A stretch of DNA of 64,000 nucleotides from Gemmatimonadota bacterium (GTDB lineage Bacteria; Gemmatimonadota; Gemmatimonadetes; Gemmatimonadales; GWC2-71-9): NCBI GenBank assembly GCA_016713785.1, contig JADJOM010000003.1, forward strand, positions 2,437,501 to 2,501,500. Reading direction: 5' to 3'. A program made the position numbers and the translations under genes. Numbering within the stretch: position 1 is the stretch's first letter; each line of letters begins with the position of its first letter. Positions 8,919-18,133 of the stretch are shown here, piece by piece. Under the pieces are notes generated by a model, which saw only the letters and a list, made by a program, of their open reading frames with translations, made no database searches and was not told where the DNA came from.

Positions 8919-10535
8919 ATGACCCGCGCCCTTCTGGTTCACCCCCAGTTCCGCTCGGCTTCCTTCTGGAACTACCGCGATACCTGCGAGCTGATGGATG
9001 CGAAGTACCCGGCTGCGCCGCTCGGCCTGTGCACCGTGGCGGCGATGCTCCCCGGGGACTGGGAACTGCGGCTGGTGGATCGGAACATCGAGACCCTCGC
9101 CGAGCGCGACCTCGAGTGGGCGGACATCGTCCTGACCGGCGGGATGCTGCCGCAGCAGCTCGACTGCCTCGAGGTGATCCGGAACGCCCGGGCCCGGGGG
9201 AAGAAGGTCATCGTGGGGGGGCCGGACCCGACCTCGAGCCCGCGGGTCTACGCCGAGGCGGATCACCTGATCCTGGGCGAAGCCGAGGTGACCCTGCCGC
9301 CGTTCCTGGCCGACCTGCAGGCGGGAACCCCCCGGCACACCTACGAGTCGCCCGACAAGGCGGACGTCACCAAGTCACCCACGCCGCGGTTCGACCTGCT
9401 CCGGTTCGGCAGCTACAACCACATCGGGGTGCAGTGGTGCCGCGGCTGCCCCTTCAACTGCGAGTTCTGCGACATCATCGAGCTCTTCGGCCGGGTGCCC
9501 CGGGCCAAGGGCACCGAGCAGATGCTCAAGGAGATGCAGACCCTCTACGACCTGGGCTACCGGGGCCACGTGGACCTGGTGGATGACAACTTCATCGGCA
9601 ACAAGAAGCTGGTGAAGCAGTTCCTGCCCCACCTCAAGACCTGGCTGGAGGAGCGGGACTGGCCCTTCGAGTTCACCACCGAGGCGTCGATCAACCTGGC
9701 CGACGATGAAGAGCTGATGCGCCTCATGCGCGAGGTCGGGTTCTTCGCGGTCTTCGTGGGGATCGAGAGCCCGGACGAGGACACCCTCAAGGCGATGCAG
9801 AAGAAGCAGAACACCCGCCGGTCGATCGCCGAGAGCGTCGAGAAGATGTACCAGGCCGGCTTCTTCGTGAACGCCGGGTTCATCCTCGGATTCGATACCG
9901 AGGGCGCGGGCGTGGCCCGCGGCATCATCGGCTGCGTGGAAGACACGGCGATCCCCGCCGCGATGGTGGGCCTGCTGTACGCGCTCCCCAACACCCAGCT
10001 GACCCGCCGGCTCACCAAGGAAGGTCGGCTGCACGCCGACGCCGACCTGCAGCCGGATGGCGTGGGCGACCAGTGCACGGCCGGCATCAACTTCGATCCG
10101 CTCCGCCCCAAGCTCGACATCCTGCGCGACTACCTCACCGTCATCGAGACGGTGTACCGCGCCGACCGCTACTTCGGGCGGGTGGCCCGGGTCGGGAAGC
10201 ACCTCGACAGCCGCGGGCGCCGCTACAAGCCCGGCCTCAAGCGCTGGGCCAAGGAGCTCCGCGGCTTCATCCGCATGGCCGCCAGAATGACGGCCGACAG
10301 CCGCGCCCGCGGACCCTTCTGGAGCACGTTCCTGGGCGGGCTGATCCGGAATCCCCGCTCCATCCGCTACATCGGGATGATGTGCGGGCTGTATGTCCAC
10401 TTCGGGCCCTTCTCGGAGTTCGTCGCGAGCCGGATCCGGATGGCCATCCAGCAGGCCGAGCGCGAGCAGGCGAGCGCGCCGGTCTCGTTGCCCCCCTCGG
10501 CGTTCCGCCCGGCGGTGACGGCCGACCCGGCCTGA
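8919..10535 (+). CDS. B12-binding domain radical SAM protein (DUF4070-type)
   Basis: Cobalamin-dependent radical S-adenosylmethionine enzyme, 538 residues. The N-terminal Rossmann-like B12-binding domain (about 1-135) has KKVIVGGPDPTSS. The radical SAM core carries C177, C181 and C184 (CPFNCEFC) for the 4Fe-4S cluster, followed by VDDNFIGNKK and FVGIESPDEDTL. The C-terminal part (about 370-510) matches the DUF4070 type of extension found in HpnP/HpnR-like methylases. Many relatives methylate unactivated carbons in lipids, but no substrate can be assigned. It stands alone between divergent amt and a downstream terminator, which suggests a single-gene transcript. Confidence 0.88.
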   Translation: MTRALLVHPQFRSASFWNYRDTCELMDAKYPAAPLGLCTVAAMLPGDWELRLVDRNIETLAERDLEWADIVLTGGMLPQQLDCLEVIRNARARGKKVIVGGPDPTSSPRVYAEADHLILGEAEVTLPPFLADLQAGTPRHTYESPDKADVTKSPTPRFDLLRFGSYNHIGVQWCRGCPFNCEFCDIIELFGRVPRAKGTEQMLKEMQTLYDLGYRGHVDLVDDNFIGNKKLVKQFLPHLKTWLEERDWPFEFTTEASINLADDEELMRLMREVGFFAVFVGIESPDEDTLKAMQKKQNTRRSIAESVEKMYQAGFFVNAGFILGFDTEGAGVARGIIGCVEDTAIPAAMVGLLYALPNTQLTRRLTKEGRLHADADLQPDGVGDQCTAGINFDPLRPKLDILRDYLTVIETVYRADRYFGRVARVGKHLDSRGRRYKPGLKRWAKELRGFIRMAARMTADSRARGPFWSTFLGGLIRNPRSIRYIGMMCGLYVHFGPFSEFVASRIRMAIQQAEREQASAPVSLPPSAFRPAVTADPA

Positions 10536-10559
10536 CCTCGCCTCGCTCCCGAAGGACCG

Positions 10560-10592
10560 ACGGGAAGGTGCCCCAGGCGCCTTCCCGTTCTT
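10560..10592 (+). terminator. Intrinsic terminator after the radical SAM gene
   Basis: A 9-bp stem ACGGGAAGG / CCTTCCCGT (10560-10568 with 10580-10588) with an inner GCC/GGC pairing is followed by the T-rich TTCTTCATTC. It lies 25 nt after the stop. Confidence 0.85.
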
Positions 10593-10694
10593 CATTCTCC
10601 CCTCGATCCATCGTTCCGCTTACCACGGCGTAGTTCCCGGGCATGTTCGGAAGTGAAGCAGGCGATGAAGAAATCCATAAACTCCTGCAGCGTA

Positions 10695-10723
10695 TTGACT
10701 TCCGACAAGTCGTGTCAGAATAT
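10695..10723 (+). promoter_or_regulatory. Candidate promoter with embedded inverted repeat
   Basis: TTGACT at 10695-10700 is followed after 17 bp by GAATAT. Between and overlapping them is an inverted repeat TTCCGACA-N5-TGTCAGAA (10700-10720, one mismatch in eight), a plausible operator. It lies about 200 bp before the histidine kinase start. The remainder of 10593-10928 shows no supportable gene. Confidence 0.4.
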
Positions 10724-10928
10724 GGACTGCCTTGATGTCCGGCATCCCGTACAAGGTTACGGCACATCGAGCCGAGAGGTGGCGCATCCCCTGTGCGCCT
10801 CCCGCTGGGGTTCCCTTGCTGGACCGTCGGATTGCCCGTCCGCATGACCGCGCCTGCGCCGACCCCTCGCCGGCGGCGGGGATTCGAGCCATCCGCCCCG
10901 ACCGCGCCCGAGCGGCGGGGCCGCGCTG

Positions 10929-12467
10929 ATGACGCCGCAGCACGCCGGGGGCGTAGCCCACCCCCTTCCCCTCGACTCCGCACGCCCCGAGGTGCGCCGC
11001 CCGGCGGCCACCGATCAGCTCCGGCTCCTGGCCGCGGCGGTGGGGTCGGCCGGTGAGGCGATCTTCACCCTGAGCTTCGAGGGCCGGGTCACGTCGTGGA
11101 ACCGTGCGGCCGTGGCGCTGTTCGGCCGGGACGAGACGGCCGCGCTGGGCGCCCCGCTGGACCAGGTGATCGGCACCGACGCGGCCCAGCGGCTGGCGGC
11201 CCTGCTCCCCGAGCTGCGCCGGGCCGTGCCGGCGCTGCGGCTGGAGACGGTCCATCGGGGCCGGGATGGCCAGGCCATCGACCTCGGCCTGTCCCTGTGG
11301 CCCATCCTCGACGGCGGCAGCGAGCCGGTGGGGGTGGGGGTCATCGCCCGCGACATCACCTCCGGCAAGCTCGAGGAGGAGCAGTTCCGCCTGGCCATCG
11401 AGGCCAACCCGCTCGGGCTGGTCATCGTGGACGTGGCGGGCAGCATCCAGGCCGTGAACAACACCAGCGAGCGGCTCCTGGGCTACTCGCGCGAGGAGCT
11501 GGTGGGGCAGTCCGTGGACGTGCTGGTCCCGCTCGAGCTGCGGGCGCTGCACGCGACCCAGCGGCAGGAGTTCATGGCGGCGCCCCGCCATCGCGGGATG
11601 AGCGACCGGGTGGCAGAGCTGCAGGTGCGGCGGAAGGACGGCACCGTCTTCCCGGCGAGCATCGCGCTCACCCCGCTCGTCACCCGCCGGGGGCCGATGG
11701 TGATGGCCTGCATCACCGACATCACTGGCGTCCGGGCGGCGGCGGCGGCGGAGGCGCGCCAGCGCCGGGAGCTGCAGCGCTCCAACCAGGAACTGGCCCA
11801 GTTCGCCTACGTGGCCTCGCACGACCTGCAGGAGCCCCTGCGCATGGTGGCGAGCTACACCCAGCTCCTGGCGGAGCGGTACCGGGGCCGCCTCGACGAG
11901 CGCGCCGACAAGTACATCCGCTACGCGGTGGAAGGCGCCGGCCGGATGCAGCGCCTGGTCAGCGACCTGCTTTCCATCTCGCGGGTGGACTCCCAGGCCA
12001 GGGCGCCGCGGCCGGTGGATGCCGGCGTGGTGCTCGCGCGGGTGCTGGCGGACATGGCCGCCACGCTCGAGGCGCGGGGCGCCGCGGTGGCCGCGGACCC
12101 GCTCCCGGTGGTCCTGGCGGATGAGGTGCAGCTCGGGCAGGTGCTGCAGAACCTGGTGGGCAACGCGCTCAAGTTCGTGGCCGACCGTCCCCCCCTGGTG
12201 CGGATCTCCGCGACGCCGGACGGCGGGCAGTGGCGCTTCGCGGTGGAGGACAACGGCATCGGCATCGAGCCGGAGTACGCCGCCCGGGTGTTCGAGATGT
12301 TCCAGCGGCTGCACCCGCGGGGCCAGTACGAGGGCAACGGCATCGGGCTCTCGCTGGCCAAGAAGATCATCGAGCGGCACCACGGCCGGATCTGGCTCGA
12401 GTCGACGCCGGGCCACGGCACCACGTTCTACTTCACGCTCCCCGCGCCGGCCGAGCCGCCGGGATGA
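10929..12467 (+). CDS. PAS-PAS sensor histidine kinase (phytochrome-like HisKA/HATPase core)
   Basis: Cytosolic sensor kinase of 512 residues with no membrane segments. PAS domain 1 is at about 30-150 and PAS 2 at about 150-275, both ending in the typical DIT. The HisKA H-box ASHDLQEPLRMV has phospho-acceptor H298. The HATPase has N box LQNLVGNALKF, G1 DNGIGIEPEY and G2 GNGIGLSLAKKI. This core, with the 'LQEPLR' H-box, is the type that often pairs with stand-alone Rcp1-like receivers, and one is encoded two genes downstream. It overlaps the next gene by 4 nt (ATGA). The signal sensed is unknown; no chromophore cysteine or haem ligand was recognised. Confidence 0.93.
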   Translation: MTPQHAGGVAHPLPLDSARPEVRRPAATDQLRLLAAAVGSAGEAIFTLSFEGRVTSWNRAAVALFGRDETAALGAPLDQVIGTDAAQRLAALLPELRRAVPALRLETVHRGRDGQAIDLGLSLWPILDGGSEPVGVGVIARDITSGKLEEEQFRLAIEANPLGLVIVDVAGSIQAVNNTSERLLGYSREELVGQSVDVLVPLELRALHATQRQEFMAAPRHRGMSDRVAELQVRRKDGTVFPASIALTPLVTRRGPMVMACITDITGVRAAAAAEARQRRELQRSNQELAQFAYVASHDLQEPLRMVASYTQLLAERYRGRLDERADKYIRYAVEGAGRMQRLVSDLLSISRVDSQARAPRPVDAGVVLARVLADMAATLEARGAAVAADPLPVVLADEVQLGQVLQNLVGNALKFVADRPPLVRISATPDGGQWRFAVEDNGIGIEPEYAARVFEMFQRLHPRGQYEGNGIGLSLAKKIIERHHGRIWLESTPGHGTTFYFTLPAPAEPPG

Positions 12468-14542
12468 GCCTCCCGCCGCTCCGCCGCATCCTCTTCGTGG
12501 ACGACGACCGCGCGGTGGCGCGGGCGTTCGCCCTGACCGTGCGGCCCCTGGGCTACGAAGCCGACGTGGCCGCCGCCGGCGCCGAAGCCATCCGGCTCGC
12601 GCGTACCCGGTTCTATCCCATCATCGTGACCGACCTGCGGATGCCGGGCATGGACGGGCTCACGCTCATCGAGCGACTGCGCCCGCTGTGCCCCGCTACC
12701 GCCTTCGTGATCCTGACCGGCTACCCGGAGCTCGACCTCCGCGCCAGCCTGATGGGGGACGGCGCGATCTCGTCGGTGGTGCGCAAGCCGTGGCTGGAGG
12801 AGGAGCTGGAAGCCACGCTCGCCCGTGCCTACGAGCTGCACCAGCGGCGGGCGCGGCGCATGCGCGACGAGCCCGGCCCCGAGGATTCCCCGCCCACGGT
12901 GCTGCTGGTGGAGGACAATCCCGGCGATGCCGACCTGGCGGCGGAGTACCTGCGCGAGGAGTATGCTGGCACGCAGGTGGTGCACCTGACCCGGCTGGAG
13001 GCCGCCATCGAGTACCTGCACAACACCTCGGTGGAGGCGGTGATCTCCGACCTCTCCCTGCCCGACGCCCGCGGCTTCGACGCCGTGACCCGGATCTGTG
13101 CCGCCGCGCCCGGGGTGCCGCTGCTGGTGCTGAGCGGCCTGGCCGACGAGGACCTGGGGCAGCTGGTCATCCAGCTCGGCGCCCAGGATTTCCTGATCAA
13201 GGGCACCATCAACTCCGAGAACCTGCTGCGCGCCCTGCGCCACGCGAGGGAGCGCAAGCGGGGGGAGCAGCGGCTGCTGCAGCAGGCGCAGCATGACCCG
13301 CTCACCGGGCTGGTGAACCGCGCCGCCTTCCACGACCGGGTCACGGTGGCCTGCACCCGGGCCCGCCGCGGGGGGCGCCGCTTCGGGGTGATGTTCATCG
13401 ACCTCGACCGCTTCAAGGAAGTGAACGACACCCTGGGCCACGAGGCCGGGGACGCCCTGCTGCAGGAAATCGGGCGGCGGGTGGAGGCGGCGGTCCGCGA
13501 CTACGACACCGTGGCCCGGCTGGGTGGGGATGAGTTTGCCGTGCTGGTGGAAGACATCGAGAGCGAGGGGCGGGTGACGGAACTGGCCCGGCGCATCCTC
13601 GATGCCTTTGCCTTGCCGGTCCGGCACGAGGGACATGACATCGCCATCACCGGCAGCATCGGGATCGCCGTGCACCCCGAGGCCGGCCGCGCCACCGCCG
13701 ACCTGCTGCGCGCCGCCGACGAGGCGATGTACCTCGCCAAGCAGTCGGGCCGGAACCGGATGCAGGTCTACGCCAGCCACGGCCGGAACGGCGCCGGCAC
13801 GCCTCCCGGGCAGGAAGTCCAGCTGGCGGTGGCCCGGGGCGACTTCGTGCTGCACTTCCAGCCCCAGGTGGCGCTGCCGGGGGGCGCGCTGGTCGGGGTG
13901 GAGGCGCTGCTGCGCTGGCGTCGCAACGGCAGCCTGCTCGGCCCCGGGCACTTCCTGGCGGAGCTCGAGGAGTCGGGGTCCATCCGGGAGGTGGGAATGT
14001 GGGTGCTGGGACAGGCGTGTGCCCAGCTGGCCGCCTGGCGGACCGCGGGCGCGCCCTCCCTCCGGCTGGCCCTCAACCTCTCCGCCCGGCAGCTGCAGGC
14101 GCCGGAGTTCCTCTCCGCGCTGCAGGCACAGCTCGCGGCGAGCGCCCTCCCCGCCGAGGCGCTCGACATCGAGATCTCAGAGCGGACCCTGATGCTGCTC
14201 CCGGCCGAAGCCAACCACCGGCTCGACGCGCTCCGGGCGCTCGGGGTGCGGCTCACGGTCGATGGGTTCGGCACCGGGTTCTCCTCGCCGGCGCACCTGG
14301 TGCGCCACGGCATCCGCTCCCTCAAGATCGCGCGGGCCTTCGTGTCCACCGCGCCGACCGACCTCGAGGCGGCGCGGCTGGTGCGAGCCATCACGGGGCT
14401 CGGGAAGTTGCTCGAGTTCGACGTGGTGGCCGACGGCATCGAGACCGAGGCCCAGCACGCGTTCGCCCGGGCCGCCGGCTGCACGCACGGCCAGGGCTTC
14501 CTGTTCGGTACGCCGCAGGCCGAGTGGTCCCCCCTCATGTGA
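12464..14542 (+). CDS. REC-REC-GGDEF-EAL response regulator (c-di-GMP enzyme, degenerate EAL)
   Basis: 692 residues. REC1 (about 8-120) has phospho-Asp D57 and K108; REC2 (about 145-260) has D196 and K246. The GGDEF domain has an intact motif at 354-358 and an inhibitory I-site RDYD (345-348) exactly five residues before it, so it should be a feedback-inhibited diguanylate cyclase. The EAL domain (about 455-685) keeps E480, N538, E570, D600, K621, E660 and Q677, but the second Asp of the DDFGTG motif is G601, and the Asp of the LKID motif is A623. The lost metal-binding Asp predicts weak or absent phosphodiesterase activity. Start ATG 12464 overlaps the kinase stop, so translation is coupled. 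It is likely phosphorylated by the upstream kinase. Confidence 0.93.
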   Translation: MSLPPLRRILFVDDDRAVARAFALTVRPLGYEADVAAAGAEAIRLARTRFYPIIVTDLRMPGMDGLTLIERLRPLCPATAFVILTGYPELDLRASLMGDGAISSVVRKPWLEEELEATLARAYELHQRRARRMRDEPGPEDSPPTVLLVEDNPGDADLAAEYLREEYAGTQVVHLTRLEAAIEYLHNTSVEAVISDLSLPDARGFDAVTRICAAAPGVPLLVLSGLADEDLGQLVIQLGAQDFLIKGTINSENLLRALRHARERKRGEQRLLQQAQHDPLTGLVNRAAFHDRVTVACTRARRGGRRFGVMFIDLDRFKEVNDTLGHEAGDALLQEIGRRVEAAVRDYDTVARLGGDEFAVLVEDIESEGRVTELARRILDAFALPVRHEGHDIAITGSIGIAVHPEAGRATADLLRAADEAMYLAKQSGRNRMQVYASHGRNGAGTPPGQEVQLAVARGDFVLHFQPQVALPGGALVGVEALLRWRRNGSLLGPGHFLAELEESGSIREVGMWVLGQACAQLAAWRTAGAPSLRLALNLSARQLQAPEFLSALQAQLAASALPAEALDIEISERTLMLLPAEANHRLDALRALGVRLTVDGFGTGFSSPAHLVRHGIRSLKIARAFVSTAPTDLEAARLVRAITGLGKLLEFDVVADGIETEAQHAFARAAGCTHGQGFLFGTPQAEWSPLM

Positions 14543-14555
14543 AGGAGGTGGCGCG

Positions 14556-15044
14556 ATGCCGGACTCCCGCAGCCCGTACCAGGCACAGCCCATCCGCGTG
14601 CTGCTGGTCGAGGACAATCCCGGCGACTCCGACATGATCCGGGACCGGCTCGACGCGAGCCGGCTCTGGCTGGAGTTCTTCGTGGTGGAAGATGGCGTCC
14701 GGGCCGGCGATTTCCTGGCGCGGCGCGCCCCCTACGAACAGGCCCCCCGCCCCGACCTCATCCTGCTCGACCTCAACCTGCCACGCCGCAACGGCTGGGA
14801 GGTCCTGGCCCAGATCAAGGGCGACGAAAACCTCCGCCGCATCCCGGTGGTGGTCCTCACCTCCTCGGACGTGGAGCGGGACATCGCGCTCAGCTACGAG
14901 CACGGCGCCAACGCCTACATCACCAAGCCGGTTGACTTCGAGGGCTTCGTGCGGGTGGTCAACGCGGTGGAGCACTTCTGGTTCACCATCGTCCGCCTGC
15001 CCCCCCACCTCGACCCGCCGCCGGTCATCCCCGCCGGGGCTTGA
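14556..15044 (+). CDS. Single-domain response regulator, Rcp1-like
   Basis: A 162-residue stand-alone receiver. It has the acidic pocket EDNPGD, phospho-Asp in LILLDLNLPRRNG, the switch Thr/Ser in VVLTSSD, and the Lys in ITKPVDF. The C-terminal extension of about 25 residues is short and Pro-rich. A strong Shine-Dalgarno AAGGAGGTG at 14542-14550 precedes ATG 14556. It is the third gene of the operon and probably the phosphoryl acceptor or shuttle for the PAS kinase. The 3' end overlaps the convergent Ig-repeat gene by 20 nt. Confidence 0.9.
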   Translation: MPDSRSPYQAQPIRVLLVEDNPGDSDMIRDRLDASRLWLEFFVVEDGVRAGDFLARRAPYEQAPRPDLILLDLNLPRRNGWEVLAQIKGDENLRRIPVVVLTSSDVERDIALSYEHGANAYITKPVDFEGFVRVVNAVEHFWFTIVRLPPHLDPPPVIPAGA

Positions 15045-16644
15045 CCCGCGCCGGCGCGACCGGCACCGGGGCGCGGCTGGTGGCGGTCACCTGCACCGAG
15101 GCCGCCGTGCCCGCCAGGCGCAGGGCCAGCCGCTGCTCCCCCGCCGCGGCACCGAGGGTCCAGCGCACCGCGGCGCGGCCATCGGGCCCGGTGATGAGCA
15201 CGGAGTCCTCCACCGACCCGGCCGCCGGCAGCACCGTCACTGAGGCGCCACCCACCGGATTGCCGCCGGCATCCCGCACCAGCACCACGATGGCCTTGGG
15301 CAGCCGCGTGCCCGCCGTGGCCCGCTGGCCCTGCCCCGACTGCAGCACCACGCCGCTCGGCGCGCCCGCCTCGGCCACGGCCACCACCGGCGTGGCGGGG
15401 ATGAGCCGCGGATTCCCCACCTGCACCAGCAGCCGCTGGCGCCCGGCGCGCCGGCCCAGAGTCCAGTACGCCTGCGCGGCACCGGAGGAGTCGGTGCGGG
15501 CCGAGCCCGCGATCGTCCCGCCCTCGAGGCTGCTCCACCCGATCCGCACCAGGCCCAGCGCCAGGCCCAGGGTGTCGGTGAGCCGGACCAGCACTGGCTG
15601 GGACAGCTCCTCGCCCGCCACCCCGCGCAGGTCGGGGCTCAGGACCTCGATCCGCACGTTGCCGGGGGCGGGATCGGCCTCGGCGGTGACGGTGAGGGCG
15701 CTGTCCACGCCCGGCACCCGCGCCACGAGGTGCTGGATTCCCGCCCGGGGGCTCAGCGTCCAGGCGGCGCGTACCCGGCCGTCGGCGTCCGTGGTGGCGG
15801 TATCCGGCTCGACCCGCCCCGCCTCGTCGTCGGCGGAGAGCAGTACCTGGGTGCCCGGGACGGGCTGGCCGGCGCGCGCCCGCACCTGGAGCACCACCGG
15901 GTCGGGGAGCCGGCGGCCCGCGAGGGCACGCTGGCCTTCCCCGCTCTGCAGCACCAGCGCCGCGGGGGCGAGCGCCACATCCACCCGGAGGCGGGCCTGC
16001 TGGCCCCCGGCGCTGACCCGCACGTAGGCGCGCCCGGGGGCCAGGGCGCGGGCAAGACCCAGCGAATCGACCGCGAGCACGGCGGAGTCGGCGGTCTCCC
16101 AGCGGGGGAAGAGTCCGAGCACCCGGTGGCCGCGGGCATCCTGCACCTGGGCCAGCAGCCGGAGGGAGTCGCCATCGGCGAGCCGCACGGCGCTGTCGCC
16201 CACGAGGGTGATGCTGGCGGGCTGCTGCACCACATGGATGGTGGCCCGCGCGGTCACCTCCCGCACCGTCACCTCGATGCTGCTGCGGCCCGGGGCGCGC
16301 GCCACCACCGCGCCGCCGGAATCCACCACCGCGATGCTGGTGTCCACGCTGCGCCAGCGGAGGGTGGCGCCGGCCAGCGCCGCGCCGTGGGCGTCGGTGA
16401 CGGTGGCGGTGAGCACCGCGGTGTCGCCGAGGGCCCGGAGGGTATCACTGCGTGGGGTGAGGACGATCCGGCTGGCGGCGTGGTCGGCGAAGTTGAGGTC
16501 GAGCAGGCCGAGCCAGGGCGCGATCCCGAGATTGCGCGCGTTCACCGCCAGGGCGAGCAGCGCCGCGGCGGTGGTGAGGATGCCGGTGAACCACTTGTGC
16601 GCGCCGCTGAACAGGCCGGGCGCGGCGGCGGAGGAGCGCTTCAT
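15025..16644 (-). CDS. Membrane-anchored surface protein with Ig-like (BIG) repeats
   Basis: 539 residues. One N-terminal membrane segment (about 18-36, TGILTTAAALLALAVNA) is followed by four to five bacterial Ig-like domains. The first two resemble BIG2 (WRSVDTSIAVVDSGGAVVARAPGRSSIEV, then a diverged copy). The later ones resemble the BIG1/invasin type, with the repeated pattern LQSGxGQRAxAGxRLPxxxV...DADGRVRAAWTLS at about 240-330 and again at about 430-520. It is probably extracytoplasmic and structural or adhesive. No enzymatic motif was seen. Its 3' end overlaps the receiver gene on the other strand. Confidence 0.85.
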   Translation of the reverse strand: MKRSSAAAPGLFSGAHKWFTGILTTAAALLALAVNARNLGIAPWLGLLDLNFADHAASRIVLTPRSDTLRALGDTAVLTATVTDAHGAALAGATLRWRSVDTSIAVVDSGGAVVARAPGRSSIEVTVREVTARATIHVVQQPASITLVGDSAVRLADGDSLRLLAQVQDARGHRVLGLFPRWETADSAVLAVDSLGLARALAPGRAYVRVSAGGQQARLRVDVALAPAALVLQSGEGQRALAGRRLPDPVVLQVRARAGQPVPGTQVLLSADDEAGRVEPDTATTDADGRVRAAWTLSPRAGIQHLVARVPGVDSALTVTAEADPAPGNVRIEVLSPDLRGVAGEELSQPVLVRLTDTLGLALGLVRIGWSSLEGGTIAGSARTDSSGAAQAYWTLGRRAGRQRLLVQVGNPRLIPATPVVAVAEAGAPSGVVLQSGQGQRATAGTRLPKAIVVLVRDAGGNPVGGASVTVLPAAGSVEDSVLITGPDGRAAVRWTLGAAAGEQRLALRLAGTAASVQVTATSRAPVPVAPARVKPRRG

Positions 16645-16801
16645 GGAGTGGCGGACTCGGCGACGGGGATGAAGCTGATCTACCCTGTCGGACCGCCCGG
16701 CGCTGTGCGCCCGGGCACAGCCGCGATGCCGGGCGCCAAGTCGCGCTGGACCAACGTGTTGCGGAGGAGTGTCGCGCCGGTGCCCGGCGCCGCGCGGCGG
16801 A

Positions 16802-17788
16802 TCAGCGGTCCACGTAGCGCATCATGGCCTCGGTGTACCGCGGCCCGGCCACCGTGCCCGGCGCCAGCACGGCGTCGAGCCGGGCCAGCTCCGCGGCGCT
16901 GAGTCCGAGGGTGGCCGCTGCGAGATTCTCCTCGAGGTACCGGCGGCGCTTGGTCCCGGGGATGGGAACGATCCCCTCGCCACGCTCCAGCAGCCACACC
17001 AGCGCCACCTGCCCGGGCGTGGCGCCCCGCGAGGTGGCCAGCTCCTGCACCAGCTGGGCCGCGCGCATGTTGGCGTCGAAGTTCCCGCCCTGGAACCGCG
17101 GGTCGTTGCGCCGGTAGTCGCCCTCGGGGTACTCCTCCGCGCGGCGCGCGGTGCCGGTCAGGAAGCCGCGGCCGAGCGGGCTGAACGGCACCAGCCCGAT
17201 CCCCAGCTCCTTGAGCACCGGGATCACGTCCGCCTCGAGGTTCCGTTCCCAGAGGGAGTACTCGCTCTGGAGCGCGGAGACGGGGCAGACGGCGTGGGCC
17301 CGGCGGATGGTCTGCACCCCGGCCTCGGAGAGGCCGAAGTAGCGCGCCTTTCCTTCCTTGATGAGCGCCGCCACCGTCCCCGCCACCTCCTCGATCGGCA
17401 CGTCGGGATCCACCCGGTGCTGGTAGAGCAGGTCCACGTGATCGGTGCCCAGCCGCCGGAGCGAGCCCTCCACCGCGCGGCGGATGTCCTCCGGCCGGCT
17501 GGTCACGCCGGTCATCGCGCCGTTCTCGATGCGCATGCCGAACTTGGTGGCGATGACCGCCTCGTGGCGCCGGCCCTTGAGGGCCCGCCCCAGCAGTTCC
17601 TCGTTGGTGTAGGGACCGTAGACCTCGGCGGTATCGAAGAAGTCGAGGCCCAGTTCGAGGGCGCGATGGATGGTCGCGACCGACTCGGCGTCGTCGGGGA
17701 TGCCGTAGGACTGGCTCATCCCCATGCAGCCGAGCCCGAGCGCGGAGACCTGCAGGCCCTGCCGGCCGAGGGAACGGATCGTCAGCAT
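16802..17788 (-). CDS. Aldo/keto reductase (AKR13-like)
   Basis: NAD(P)H-dependent (beta/alpha)8 oxidoreductase, 328 residues. The catalytic tetrad is visible: Asp in FFDTAEVYG, Tyr in the same motif, Lys in ATKFG and His in LLYQHRVDPDVP. The C-terminal cofactor-binding IPGTKRRRYLEEN is also present. The N-terminal LGxQGLQVSALGLGCMGMS is typical of the YakC/AKR13 branch. ATG 17788 fits homologue starts; the frame extends 54 codons upstream without support. Substrate unknown. Confidence 0.93.
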   Translation of the reverse strand: MLTIRSLGRQGLQVSALGLGCMGMSQSYGIPDDAESVATIHRALELGLDFFDTAEVYGPYTNEELLGRALKGRRHEAVIATKFGMRIENGAMTGVTSRPEDIRRAVEGSLRRLGTDHVDLLYQHRVDPDVPIEEVAGTVAALIKEGKARYFGLSEAGVQTIRRAHAVCPVSALQSEYSLWERNLEADVIPVLKELGIGLVPFSPLGRGFLTGTARRAEEYPEGDYRRNDPRFQGGNFDANMRAAQLVQELATSRGATPGQVALVWLLERGEGIVPIPGTKRRRYLEENLAAATLGLSAAELARLDAVLAPGTVAGPRYTEAMMRYVDR

Positions 17789-17894
17789 GTCAGAGTTCCG
17801 AGGGGGAAGGTCGGTGGCGCGGCACGGCAGCGTGCCGCCCGAAGGCGGGAGGGAAGATACCGCGCACCCTGCCCGCGCGACACGCGCGGATGGG

Positions 17895-18128
17895 CTACCG
17901 GTGTCCGCGGCGGCGTGGGGCGTCGCGACCACCGACCAGCAGCACCCCACCCGCCAGCACGGCGAGGACCCCGACCCACCCAGGCACCGGGTGATACACC
18001 TCCACCGGGCCGGTGGCCTCCACCGCGCCGGTGAGGTCGGGCGAGGCGCCCCGGTACACCGGCCGCAGGAGCAGGACCATCGCCCCCGCCACGGCGAGGA
18101 ACAGGCCGACGGCCGTCCGGGCGCGCAT
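17895..18128 (-). CDS. Small two-helix membrane protein, unknown
   Basis: 77 residues. Two hydrophobic helices (about 5-22 and 52-70) are separated by a short polar stretch. No family was recognised. It follows the DinB gene; a TTG at 18137 would overlap that stop (TTGA), while ATG 18128 leaves a 5-nt gap. Either way the two genes appear coupled. Function unknown. Confidence 0.6.
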   Translation of the reverse strand: MRARTAVGLFLAVAGAMVLLLRPVYRGASPDLTGAVEATGPVEVYHPVPGWVGVLAVLAGGVLLVGGRDAPRRRGHR

Positions 18129-18133
18129 GGGCG

